Origin: Chamaecyparis obtusa
Lineage: Eukaryota > Streptophyta > Pinopsida > Cupressales > Cupressaceae
Length of the DNA: 64,000 bases
Direction: 5' to 3'
Assembly (NCBI GenBank): GCA_027943335.1
Contig: BSBK01000764.1
Coordinates: 558,001 to 622,000, forward strand
In this document: positions 24,861 through 36,090 of the stretch, piece by piece
How positions within the stretch are numbered: position 1 is the stretch's first letter
Layout of the letters: each line of letters opens with the position of its first letter
Notes under the pieces: model-generated
What the model saw: only the letters and a program-made list of their open reading frames with translations
The model's database searches: none
What the model was told of the DNA's origin: nothing
Program-made: the position numbers and the translations under genes

Positions 24861-26300
24861 TGTACTCTTTAGACCTTTAAACTTTTCTTCATTTCTTGCA
24901 TTCTTGATAGACAATAAAAACTTGGTTGAAAGAAAAATCCCAAAAAATGTACTCTTTAACCAAATTATACACAATGCCAATAAGTATTTCTTTCCAATTA
25001 CAAACTTTTAAAACACTTCAATTAATCAAACCATTACAAAACATTTTCCAGACTTCCTTAGCATACAAGCACTCAAAAAATTTGTCTAGTAGATTTAAGT
25101 TTCCTGCAAATGTTGCAAATATTAATATCAGAATAACTAGTTTTATATGATAATCTATGCCGTAGGAGTAGCCCCCTAAAACCAACTTGTTTTGGGTTTC
25201 AAAATGTTAGACCAAACACTTATGCCATTTTTATCTTTTAAAATTTAAGTTCCAACATTTATTTACAAAGTTATTAATGGAGTCAGCTTTAGATAGAGTT
25301 ATATATATAAATTTAGTTTTCAAGTTACAAAGAGGAGTACCATTAGTCCACTAAAAAGTTTTTTAAGTTATCAATATCATACAAACAATTCATGAGAATT
25401 TGCAATATTTTGATCACCTCTCTCAAGATTGAATATGTCATACTCTTTGATGGGGGAAAATTATACTCACTACTTAAAGAGGCCCAAGTTATCAAATGAA
25501 CCTCATGTAATATGTCTCTAAAACACCTAGTTCCCTTACATGACCAATCTTTAGCAAAAAAAAATGTAAAGAAAATAAAGAGATTTCCCCTATGTTCTAA
25601 GTTCCACCAAACAAACATACGAGTGAAATACTTTTTATTGCTAATATTAAAAAACTAACAATCAATAATTTTATCTTTCACCACTTCTTGTACTTTCCAT
25701 GTACTTTTAAACACATGAGATCCTGCAAAGTTGTTGGATGCTTGATAATCAACAAATCATGGAATGGTAGTGACTTTCAAGTTTTTTGTCATGCTTGAGA
25801 GAATCAAATTGAATGTTATTTCTTACCAAAAATTTCCAAGTCTCTTTTCCATCTAAGGCCTTAGTGATCCAACTCACAAGTGAAATTCCATGTAACTTTA
25901 ATTATTTAAGACCTAAACCACCAACCACTTTATCCAATAATTTCACCATTCCCATGTGACAAAATGCTTCTTCCTTTTCCCTTCCCATTAGGCCACTAGA
26001 ATTTTTTTATCTTCTTCTGAATCTTGTTGACTTGATAACTATTAAATAACCAAATAAACGAGTAATATAAACTATAAGAAGGAAAGATATTTTGACAAAT
26101 TTGGATTCTACTTCCAATGATAGATATTATTTATTGCATCCATCCAATTTCTTGTTAATATTAGTTATGATCCATAACCACACATCTTTTAGGAAAATTG
26201 GGTTGAGAGAAAAGGATATCCCCAAGTATTTGACTTACTTGTGATTTCCCCTATTTATACTTTATCAATTATGCATGCAATATATTTTTTTATATCAAAT
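24860..26300 (-). pseudogene. Decayed LINE reverse transcriptase, C-terminal half
   Basis: The minus strand carries broken fragments in the order of a plant LINE ORF2. First comes a YLG-like block near 26225-26245. Then IQICQNIF...SFIWLF with IQKKIKKF before a TAG in place of the usual LW (26125-25995), and the diagnostic GGLGLK with LHGISLVSWITKALDG and ETWKFLVRNN (25905-25800). A zf-RVT-like region follows: CNIC near 25100-25120 and CLYAKEVWKMF near 25035-25070. The frame changes several times and stops are frequent. Its 5' part is cut by element D at 26302 and may resume after 34583, where WFDLYHFYFST reads into this frame once D is removed; that extension is weak. Confidence 0.72.
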
Positions 26301-26301
26301 G

Positions 26302-27492
26302 TGTTGGAATTAGGAGAGATAGGTACTGAGAGGGGAGGGGTGAATCAGTGCCCTCAAAACTTAACTTGTAACACCTTTCTAATCTATAACTGAATATTGT
26401 AATAACTGATCAAAATAACTTGAACATAATTGCATAAATCAATCATCTAGTTAACTTCAGAAAGTAAACAACATGAAATCAATATGACAATCACATAACA
26501 CAAGTATTTTGGTAACACAGTATCCCTTGTTAGAAGGTAAAAACTGCGGTGGGGATGACACCCACAAATTCTTCACTACTGTAGATAGAAAAGGTTTGCA
26601 TGTTAAGGCTACAAGTTTTGATCACTTTTGGTGATCTTACCCTGTTAGGAGTAACATATTAGATCAACTAGATCTACCTAGTTATAGGATTTAACAACAC
26701 TAAATGAAGTGTGTACTCGATTAAGAGATTTTTACCAAACTCTATCACAATTGTCAGAAAGTAATAGGTAACTATCTGCTAGTTGACAACTCAATTGCCT
26801 AATATAGATCTATAAGTGCTCATCAAATATCACCTTAACTGTGATGAATCTCTACTCTGTTCTGCTCGGTAGCCTTGACTAATTCTGCTCAAACTAAAAT
26901 CCTTTGTGCTTTGTTCTACTCGGTAAACTGATTGTCTTGAAGATAGGTAATTTCTTCAAGTGCTCCGTGATTCATATATATCAGTTCAAAAACCCCATAA
27001 AATGGTGCAAACATATACAATATATAGTGTTCTATTTTTCCGCTTAAGCAAAAATTAGGTTACAAAGAATAATCATAACCCTAAGATCTACGGTGCAAAA
27101 TAACCTAGATCAACTATTACAAAATAAGATAATCATTGCATTTAATGAATATCTTTTACAATAAATGCTCCTCAATCTTGGTAAACCATTTTACGATTTG
27201 TTTTAACCACCTGCATAGAATAATGTGTCATTTCTGATTACTATGTCATTTTCTGTGATCATCGGTAAACACTGTATAATCTGCTCAGTGTATACTGCGA
27301 TGCTCGGTGTTTACTGACCGTCGGTGTCGGTGGTGCTGGTGCTCAGTTAGTTGTGTGATGCTCAGTGTAAAGGCTTTATCGACTGCTCTATCTTGGTTCT
27401 AGTTACCGACTGTCTCAATATGAGTAACCGATCGACCTGTTTGCTATCCTTTGATACTAATGAAAACCTTAAATGCTCAATAGAGATTAACA
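26302..27492 (-). repeat. Element D 3' LTR
   Basis: 1,191 bp; shorter than the 5' copy, mainly because about 40 bp present near 33778-33815 (GACTGTTAAGTCTACTTGG region) are missing here. The CTCGGTG/CTCAGTG cluster lies at 27285-27365, candidate promoter (TATATATTG on minus) near 27010-27020. Confidence 0.93.
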
Positions 27493-27507
27493 ATCTCCCC
27501 CTTTGGC
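27493..27507 (-). other. Element D polypurine tract
   Basis: On the minus strand GCCAAAGGGGGAGAT abuts the TGTTAATC start of the 3' LTR. Additional tracts lie near 27614-27620 and 27672-27681. A perfect 12-bp inverted repeat (27451-27462 and 27507-27518) straddles the PPT/LTR junction. Confidence 0.87.
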
Positions 27508-27720
27508 ATTAGTATCAAAACTTAAATGTATATAGACAAAATGTTTCTATCTATTCCTTATGTCTCCACTATATACATATTCACAACAAAAAATTTCTAA
27601 GTACAAAAGTACTCCCCCTCGGTGCCTGCTCCCGATAGTATGTAATATACTTATTTGGCATATACATGATTTCCCCCTTTTTGATAATAATGCCAAATGC
27701 AAAAAAAATATAAAGTACAC

Positions 27721-30700
27721 TTACATCTTGTCAAAATGTGTGGATGGGTTTTCTTCATAGACTCCAAGAGGTTGTCCCACTCCTCTTTCAAGTTGGTAAG
27801 AGCAATATGCTCTAGACCAACTTGTGCATTCATGTCAAAGATATTATCCAACACTGAAATCTCTGGTGTGGCAATAAGTTGCTCAGCTTTGACAATATGC
27901 ATTTCAAAAATCTTCAGGTAAGGAATGAGTTCTTTATGTAATTCTGTAACCTGATCAGTGATGTGCTCATCTTGTTTCCTTAAATCTGCTATCAGCCACC
28001 GAAGTTCCTGAACTTGGTTAATATGCTTTAAGAAATCATTTGGCTCGGTGATAGCTGCTTGTGTACTTGACTTTATCTCTGCTTCTAAACTTGTTATCTT
28101 TTCACTGACTTCTACAGTGAAAGTGTCTGAAGTACAAAGCTTGATGAGAAATTGACAGATTATCTGGGTGATAGATTTTACCTCGGTAATGACCTCAGAT
28201 AATTTTACCTTGTTTAGTGCTACTTCGATAGTAATCCTTTCTGCCAATTTGTTTTGAATCTTTGACTCTGCCCTTTCTTCTATTCTTTTGTCTGCATCTA
28301 CGTCCGGGGCATTGATCTTGTCGGTGAGAGTGGCAAGTTGATCTAAAATGGGAGTATTCTCATCAATATTTGTTTATGGTACTATCTATTGCAGAATATC
28401 CCTCACATCATTTAATACTTCTTTATGTTTTTGTTCTTGCCTTAACTTCTCTTGTGCCTCTTTCCTTGAACATAACTCCCCATATTTACTTAGGTCTTCG
28501 GGGCTTAGGGTTCTCAGGTCACATTCTGGTATAATGATAACTTCATCAATGGTGACCAACCCTTTGGCTTTCTTCTTCTTCTTCTTCTGTGTAAGAGGTG
28601 ACTTCTTCTCACTTATCACAATAGCTTTTTCTTCATTTTTCGGAGTATCTTTCCCAATTGACACCATATCATCCTTTTTCTGCTCCTCGGTAGATGGTGT
28701 ATGGGTCTCGGTGTTAGTGTCAGGTGGGTTCACCTCGATTGACTTTGTTTCTACTGGTTGCTTTGTTTTTGTAGACTATGCCTCTGGTTGGTTAGGCTCA
28801 TGTGTATCTGCAGGTTGCTCAGGTGCTTGAATCTTAGTTGTATCTTCGGTTGGCTCAGGATGAGAGACATTGGGTTGTACTTGTGAAATGATTTCAACTG
28901 CCATTGCAAGTACAGGTAGTTCACCTAGTAGAGATGTACACACATTGTTAGTGTTTAATGCTTCATCTTTGTATTATACAATTATTACATCTTCATCATC
29001 CTTATCATCAGGATCACCGTTAGTGATGTCCTCAATGAGTGCATCATCATCAATTGTCTTTTGCAAGTGGATCTTGACTTGATCCGGTGCATCCTGTGAA
29101 ATTTTGATTTCTTCCTTTTGTTCAGTGATATCAATTACCTCAGTAACTAATATACTAGTGTCTTCCTTTTTCTTTCCTTTACTATCATCAATGAAAATAC
29201 TTTTACCTTTTGAACTGTGTCTCTTTTTAGACAGTTTCAGGAATGCTTCCTGTTTAGCTTTCTCTTCTACTTTCAAAATTGATGTCCATAAAGAATCACA
29301 TATGACATCCATATCATCTACATTCTCATCCAAGATCTGCATAGCTCTATTCTTGACTAAAAATTTGGGCTAATACCTTGTCATGTAATCACTTACCACA
29401 ACATAGCTAAAGTGTGTGGCTGCACGACTTAGTGATCATTCTCTTTTCATTTTCTTTGTATCTAGTGCAATAGCCCATCTCTCACTTTGTCATCAAGTTC
29501 CTTCAGCAATTGACATGTAAATTCCATTGGTACTCTCTTGAATTTAATCATCATTTGAACAATAGCATGTTCTATCTTTGTTTTGTCCTTAATTGACATG
29601 TTGCTAAATTTGCCTATGCCTAGATCATTAAGATTTCCATTCTCAATAATATCTTCAATTATTTCTTCTATAGTACTATCCCTGTTACTGACCAATTTGA
29701 ATTGATCAGGATCATTTTTAGTTTCAGTATCCTCTAGATCTTCCTTATTTCTTATATATTTTCTCTTTTTCTTCGGTGTCTCAGCTACATTCTTGTTCTT
29801 TCTCTTGATGTATTTCTTCATCAGTGTAGCTGCCCTTATTTTTGCAACTTTTACAGCTTCTTCTTGTTTGGTGGATTGTGCAGTAGTTGATGAATGAGTC
29901 TTCATCCTTTCAGGTTCTTGTGGATGTATGTCTTGTTCATCATTGGTGGGTAGCTGAGTTTCTTCTTCATCATTGGTGGGAGGAACCGGTGTGTTATCCT
30001 TTTCTTTATCTGACTCGGTCTCCTTGCTATCATAGGGCTTGTTAGCCAACTGTAACTGACCTTCGGTTGTCTCATCAACTGGTGACTCCTTAGGTGTGTC
30101 AGATGTAGTTCCATATTTTTCTGTGAGATCCTTTTTCATTTTCTTTGCCCTTCTTGACATTTTAGCGATCTCAATGTCCATTGTGATTCTGGACTTAGCT
30201 TCCTCATATACTCCAAACCTACTGGCAGTGATGTCAATCAGTAATGCTAGCAATGCATTGATAGATTTCAAAGAGAAATCATGATTCATTTCATAACCCA
30301 TTGGTGCTAGCCATTTTGTTCTCGGTTCTACTGCTTTTATCATTGAATGGTCTGTGCTTACCACAAAACATATGTCATCTTCAAATTTTCTTACTAATTC
30401 CTTCAAAATTTTACTCCTTTGTTGCATCTTTGATTGAAATTCCTTGAAATATGCATTGAACTCCCTATTTAGATTGTCTCCTAGATTTGTCATCATTTCA
30501 CCGATTTGAGCAGTTATCAGTTTGTCTGTTTGCCAGTTTACTTTACCAATGCTTGGTACATATTTTTGTAGATAGAGAAATGTACATACAAGTAGTGATC
30601 CATACTTACATGTATTGGACTTCTTTGCCTTGATTGTCTTCATGTTATCATGTACCTGGTGATCTTTCTTCACAATTTTGTAAGCCATGTCCACGGTGCT

Positions 30701-31327
30701 ACCGGGTACACTATTGGGTCTACTAGATTGAAATATCTTATACCTGATGACATGAGCTGCAAATTTCACTACTGGATCTTTGATGGTTGAAATCTTCAGT
30801 GCCCTACCATCCCATTGAGCTACAGTGTTCTTTTCTACGTCAGGATGAGATGAGCTTTGAAAAGCTTTGGCTTTGTTAGTTGTAGGGTCCCTAGTAACCC
30901 TACTGATAATCTTCTTCGTGACCTCAACAGGTTTATCTAGCCAAAATTTACCATCATGAAATATGCTTAGCACAATTCTTATCCAGTCATTGTGAAATGA
31001 TTGCGGGAAGTATGTAAAACACCGTAACCCTGATTCTTCAATCTTTTTATACTCGGGTTTAATCTTTCCATCTGGTCCACAGATTTTTTGAAAAGAAGCA
31101 ATAGTCTCAAAATCACATACTTCACCGATCTTGCAGTGAATGTAGGACCTAACATCTTCTGTCAACAAAACCCTATCCAAAATACTAGAAAATGCGCCCA
31201 TATCATCCATTTCTACTGCAACCTTGGGATGAGGTTTGAATTTCTCCTCGGTGAAATGTGCCCTAACAATAAGTTCTACTTCCTCCTCAATGTTCTGTGA
31301 TTTGCTTGCCGTTGATGTTGATGCCAT
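27721..31327 (-). pseudogene. Element D ORF2: large novel protein, ~1,200 codons
   Basis: Starts at ATG 31327 (MASTSTASKSQN). The first 621 codons are open to 29462. Residues ~1-400 form a conserved block shared with E and G: LLTEDVRSYIHCKIGEV, FHDGKFWLDKPVEVTKKII, YKIFQSSRPNSVPGSTVDMAY, CKYGSLLVCTFLYLQ, RSKILKELVRKFEDDICF, then FGVYEEAKSRITMD. A charged linker with KKKRKYIRNKED follows, then IKDKTKIEHAIVQMM. After a frameshift near 29480 the frame continues (MQILDENVDDMD, 29342-28974), with an acidic segment, a Lys-rich run, TIDEVIIIPECDL and a Glu/Lys/Leu-rich coiled-coil tail ending THPHI. The ancestral stop is probably TAA at 27723-27721, one base out of frame. No signal peptide or clear membrane segment. 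I do not recognise it; possible roles are capsid-like or packaging protein. A weak resemblance to plant transposon-associated domains is from memory only. Confidence 0.8.
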
Positions 31328-31882
31328 AAATCATTTCTAGGGTTTCGACAAATAATAGATAACCAATGTTCGGTAGGCAAATGGACTTACTCATTATCAT
31401 CGAAGATTTTTCGTTGGTTTGATCTACAGTTGCTTTGAATCTATTCTAAAAATATTTAGCTCAAACTCTTCTCTGTAAAATCTCCTTTCTTTGAAATCAC
31501 AATGTAACAATGAACCTTATTTTTGCATATTTATAGGTTTTTTGATATTCCCGCTCAAAATTTGATGCATTAAATGCGTGACCTAAATTTTGGTACAAAA
31601 TGATTGTCAGCTCGGTAATGTCTATAATTTCTTTTGCTCGGTTAACATAGAATTTCTTCATCAGTTTGCTTCTATTGTCGGTTAACCTTGTATAGTGATT
31701 ACTGACGGGTAACCAACTCACTTTTCTTCTTTTACTGACCATATGTCATTAGTAAACTTATAACACATAAACCATAGTGCATCTTTATTCATGCAGATTT
31801 GGTATTCATACATCATGTATAAGGAACTGTATGAAAAAATATGATCATTTAAAATGTCAGTTCCATACATACCTTTGTCATC

Positions 31883-33286
31883 TTAAGTGGAGGTACCAAT
31901 GTCACCCAATCCAGTGGATGAGGTTTCACCGATAGTGTTACTTGGCTCAACATTCTCATTAGATGCCTTCTTCCATATTGTATTCCTTAACTTCATAATT
32001 TATGCAATGTTATATCCACTTTCAAATATATGGTTTTCATCAGGTGCTTGGTCTCTACAGTTCTTGCTTATATGACCAACCTTGTGACAGTGCAAACATG
32101 CCATTCCTGTATTTGACCAGTTTCTTGATTGTCCAATCTGACTCTTTCTGAAATAGTTTGCTGCAATATGTCCATACCGACCACATGTAGTGCAACTAGT
32201 CCATGTATTATAATCCCAAACATATGAGTTACCTTGTCTCTTCGGTTGATATGGCTTTCGTTGAAGTTTCTCTTTAGGTGTCCAGACTTGTTTCATTTTT
32301 GCCTTGCATTCCTTTGTAGTGTGTCCATGCTTATTACAAGTATAGCATACTTTCTCCTCAGTGGTATTGTTAGCAATGTCATTCTTCTTAGCTCTACATT
32401 CATAACCTGGATGTCCAAAATTGCCTCAGTAATAGCAATATCCATTGAATTTAGGAATAATAGGAGGTTTACCTTGTGCTTTGCTTCTCCACACATTAGA
32501 TGTATGTCCTGGTTTTCCATAGTGATAGCATGTCAACACTTTAGGTTTTTTACTTTGATTGTTGTTGACTTCTTCAGCTTGTTGTGATGATTCTCCTTCA
32601 GTGGTGTAGCCTATACCGGCTCTGCTTCTGAATCTCCTCTGATTAGTTAGAAAATCATCTATCTTTTTAGAACTATCCTCAGCTATCTTCATCATTTCAT
32701 TGTGTTGCTTTTGTGTCTTTATTTCATTTCTCAATTTTTCATTATCTTCTCTGAGTGTTGCAACATCGTCAAGTCTTCTTGATAATTCTCCATTTACTCA
32801 GTTCATTTCTTGATTAACTATCATCATCTAATTTGATACTTGGAAGTGACTATCAGCGAGTCTCTGTATCTCACTTTCTTTTTCTTGAAGTTGTTCTTTC
32901 ATCAGTCTTTGGTCTTTAATAGCCAGATTTCAATCTTGTTTAGCTTGTCTATCATTGTTCATGATTTCCACCATTCTCACCATTTGAGATTCATGAATGA
33001 TTTGAAGTGCTTTCACTTGCTTAGATAGATGCTGATTTTTCTTAGATAATTCAGATATTATGTTTTCAGATCCATCAAAGATGCTTCCAGAGCTTGATCC
33101 AATATGATCAAATATGTCATCAATAGGTTCTTCATGATAACTAATTTCATTCAGCTAAATTGCAAGATTCTTCCTATCAACTAGTAATTTCTTTAATTCT
33201 TCCTTGGCCTATTTATATTGTTCCACAAACATCTGCATTTGTATCTTCTGATTCTCAATAGTCTTGTCAAGCTTGTATCTCTCCAT
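31883..33286 (-). pseudogene. Element D ORF1: coiled-coil protein with five CCHC zinc knuckles
   Basis: Starts at ATG 33286, about 50 nt after the PBS, the same leader length as gag in the autonomous elements, and ends TAA 31885-31883. The N half is rich in Lys, Glu, Asn and Gln with heptad-like Leu/Ile spacing. Five CX2CX4HX4C knuckles follow: near 32532-32491 (CYHY.. and terminal Trp, two Cys lost), 32442-32401 (second Cys replaced), 32348-32307 (CYTC...GH..EC, intact), 32199-32158 (CTTC...GH..NY, last Cys lost) and 32097-32056 (CLHC...GH..NC, intact). Several in-frame stops. Likely an RNA-binding Gag/nucleocapsid analogue, by knuckle content and position; that role is inferred. The Copia Gags here have only one knuckle. 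Confidence 0.85.
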
Positions 33287-33336
33287 GACTTAGATCTTTA
33301 CCCTTTAGTGGTTAGACTGTTCAATAAGAGAACTGA

Positions 33337-33348
33337 GCTCTGATACCA
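33337..33348 (-). other. Element D primer-binding site (initiator Met tRNA)
   Basis: The minus strand reads TGGTATCAGAGC, two bases inside the 5' LTR, identical to the Copia PBS in elements A and F. Confidence 0.93.
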
Positions 33349-33350
33349 AT

Positions 33351-34578
33351 TGTTGGAATCAGGAGAGATAGGTACTAAGAGGGGAGGGGTGAATTAGTGC
33401 CCTCAAAACTTAACTTGTAACACCTTTCTAATCTATAACTGAATACTGTAATAACTGATCAAAATAACTTGAACATAATTGCATAAATCAATCATCTAGT
33501 TAACTTCAAAAAGTAAACAACATGAAATCAATATGACAATCACATAACACAAGTATTTTGGTAACACAGAAACCCTTGTTAGAAGGTAAAAACTGCGGTG
33601 GGGATGACACCCATAAATTCTTCACTACTATAGATAGAAAAGGTTTGCCTGTTAAGGCTACAAGTTTTGATCACTTCTGGTGATCTTACCCTATTAGGAG
33701 TAACATATTAGATCAGCTAGATCTACCTAGTTATAGGATTTAACAACACTAAATGAAGCGTGTACTCGATTAAGAGATTTATACAAAGACTGTTAAGTCT
33801 ACTTGGTTAAGAGATTTTTACCAAACTCTATCACAATTGTTAGAAAGTAATAGGTAACTATCTGCTAGTTGACAACTTAATTGTCTGATACAGATCTATA
33901 AGTGCTCATCAAATATCACCTTAACTATGATGAATCTCTACTCTATTCTTCTCGGTAGCCTTAACTGATTCTACTCAAACTAAAATCCTCTGTGCTTTGT
34001 TCTGCTCGGTAAACTGATTGTCTTGAAGATAGGTAATTTCTTCAAGTGCTCCGTGATTCATATATATCAGTTCAACAACCCCATAAAATGGTGCGAACAT
34101 ATACAATATATAGTGTTCTATTTTGCCGCTTAAGCAAAAATTAGGTTACAAAGAATAACCATAACCCTAAGATCTACGGTGCAAAATAACCTAGATCAGC
34201 TATTAAAAAATAAGATAATCATTGCATTTAATGAATATCTTTTACAATAAATGCTCCTCGATCTTGGTAAACCATTTTATGATCTATTGTAACTGTCTGC
34301 ATAGAATAATGTGCCATTTCTGATTACTATGTCATTTTCTATGATCATCTGTAAACACTGTATAATCTGCTCGGTGTATATTGTGATGCTCGGTGTTTAC
34401 TAACCATCGGTGTCGGTGGTACTGGTGCTTGGTTAACTATGTGATGCTCGGTGTAAAGGCTTTACCAACTGCTCTGTCTTGGTTCTAGTTACCGACTGTC
34501 TCAATATGAGTAACCGATCAACCTGTTTGCTATCCTTTGATACTAATGACAACCTTAAATGCTCAATAGAGATTAACA
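33351..34578 (-). repeat. Element D 5' LTR
   Basis: 1,228 bp, partner of 26302-27492 with low divergence by eye. The terminal block GAGAGGGGAGGGGTGAATT is at 33378-33396 on plus. Confidence 0.93.
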
Positions 34579-34583
34579 AAATG

Positions 34584-35705
34584 TACTAAAGTAAAAATGA
34601 TACAAGTCAAACCATTTTTAAGTGTCATTGGTTAAACTTTGTCTAAATACTAAATATAGGAAAAAAATAAATATGTGTAGTCATAGTATAAACTTAATTG
34701 ATTTTGCACATCAGTATATAAGTTGGTCTCCATTATAAGTCTCAATTATTGGAGCTCTTATATTACATATTATAAGGAATGAGATCTAAATAATACAAAT
34801 GATGCTTTGCAATATTTGTATCATAATTACGATTTAATTGTGACAAAAAATCATATTCATCCATAACAACACCATGTTAAGAGGTGCCAAAAAATGTTCA
34901 TCTAAAAATAAAGAAATGTTCATATCCTTAATACAAAAATTATCAAGAAACCATGAATTGCTAGAAGAGTCCAATTTTGTAAAAGAATTACATCATTAGA
35001 TATATGAATAATATCATTAATAGATGTAACAACATCACATGAATCCTATATGTATCACTAGAAGTTAGTGAAAAGTGGTTAATAATATTGGTTCAATAAC
35101 AACACATGCCTCAAAAATATGAAGCATACTATCATTAAATAATGATGCATCAACAAAAAAAAGGGTGCATGTAAAGTGCTATGTTTAATTAATTATGTAT
35201 TTTAGAATATTTTTATAAAGCGATAAAAAAATTAATCCTTTCCTCATTTAAAGTCCACATTTAATTGTTTCTTTCAAAATTAAAGTGAAATACCCACAAA
35301 GATTTAACAAGAATGCTTACAAATTATGCACCTGATTTAAATATTTAACTATCAAATCAACCTGAAACTTCACAAAACTTCACATGAAAATAACATCATT
35401 TGTGTGGAATAATTTTTTTTGTATCATATAGTTATGAATTTATTTCTAATACAAGTCCACATACAAAAATTATCAAGTTTTATACACTTGACATGCTTGA
35501 AAGGCACAAAAGCTCTCACTAGAAACCTTCCACACTTGCACCATAATATCTTAGTGCATAAAATAAGGAAGATATGAGAAAATAATAGAAATAAATATAT
35601 TAAATTTATCTCGCAGTAACAAATCCAAATCAAACTCCAATTCCTCGAACTACAACTTCAAACCCTATTGGCATAATTGTTTAAGTGATGGTAAGTAAGT
35701 TCAAA
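34584..35705. other. Unassigned DNA between D and the H nest
   Basis: AT-rich with no clear gene. The first ~50 bp may continue the LINE interrupted by D (minus strand). Confidence 0.45.
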
Positions 35706-36090
35706 TGTTGTAATGATACAAAATTGATTGCATAATGATCAGTTATTGAGTTGTCATTGATGTCAAGTAGTGACTTAGTGTTTCTAGTGTGATTTCCAAA
35801 TATATGTTTGATGATCAAGGTGTTTCAGTAAGTGTCAGTTGTAGCAATTCTTTTGGAAGACTTAGAGGTACTTCTAAATTTCATATGCATGACCGCTATT
35901 GTCAATCTTGACCGGTAAGGTGGTTATAATCAAATGAAGCTTGAACAGTGTAATGGCTAGAACAGCTACTAACAAGCGATAGGTGATTTGATTTGTTTGT
36001 AAAATCCTTTATACATTATAAGATGAGATCAAAGGTGAAGAATGATCACAGTATTTAACATCTATGGTTTCACTTGTAATGCATTTGAAT
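35706..36090 (+). repeat. Element H 5' LTR, left piece
   Basis: The first 385 bp of the H LTR, cut by E. The assignment rests on LTR-like opening sequence, the shared TTGTCATTGATGTCAA box, and the size that results when joined to 60489-61537. Confidence 0.65.

Larger units (their letters stand above)
26302..34578 (-). mobile_element. Element D: pol-less LTR retrotransposon with two novel ORFs
   Basis: LTRs at 26302-27492 and 33351-34578 (TGTTGGAAT...ATTAACA on plus) with a perfect AAATG duplication at 26297-26301 and 34579-34583. The PBS is initiator-Met and the PPT matches the Copia elements in the window. The 5.9-kb interior has no protease, integrase, RT or RNase H motif. It encodes instead a zinc-knuckle protein (ORF1) and a large protein (ORF2). 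Elements E and G share this architecture; D and E also share LTR sequence and so belong to one family. D has the longest intact reading frame of the group (621 codons). Confidence 0.93.

Noticed and set aside
28348..28830. 160-codon plus-strand frame
   Set aside because: Antisense shadow of element D ORF2; its Ser/Phe-rich content mirrors the Lys/Glu-rich gene on the other strand.
29462..31327. Long intact frame considered as a host gene
   Set aside because: It lies between matched LTRs with PBS, PPT and a perfect target duplication, and homologues occur inside elements E and G, so it belongs to the retrotransposon.
27721..31327. ORF2 as an envelope-like protein
   Set aside because: I see no signal peptide, no convincing membrane span and no glycoprotein-like cysteine pattern; the protein is charged and coiled-coil rich.
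35706..36090. Treating this stretch as plain host flank of E
   Set aside because: H would then have a truncated ~1.05-kb LTR with no TG start at 60489; adding this piece gives a full-size LTR with a shared box, which fits better, though it is not proven.
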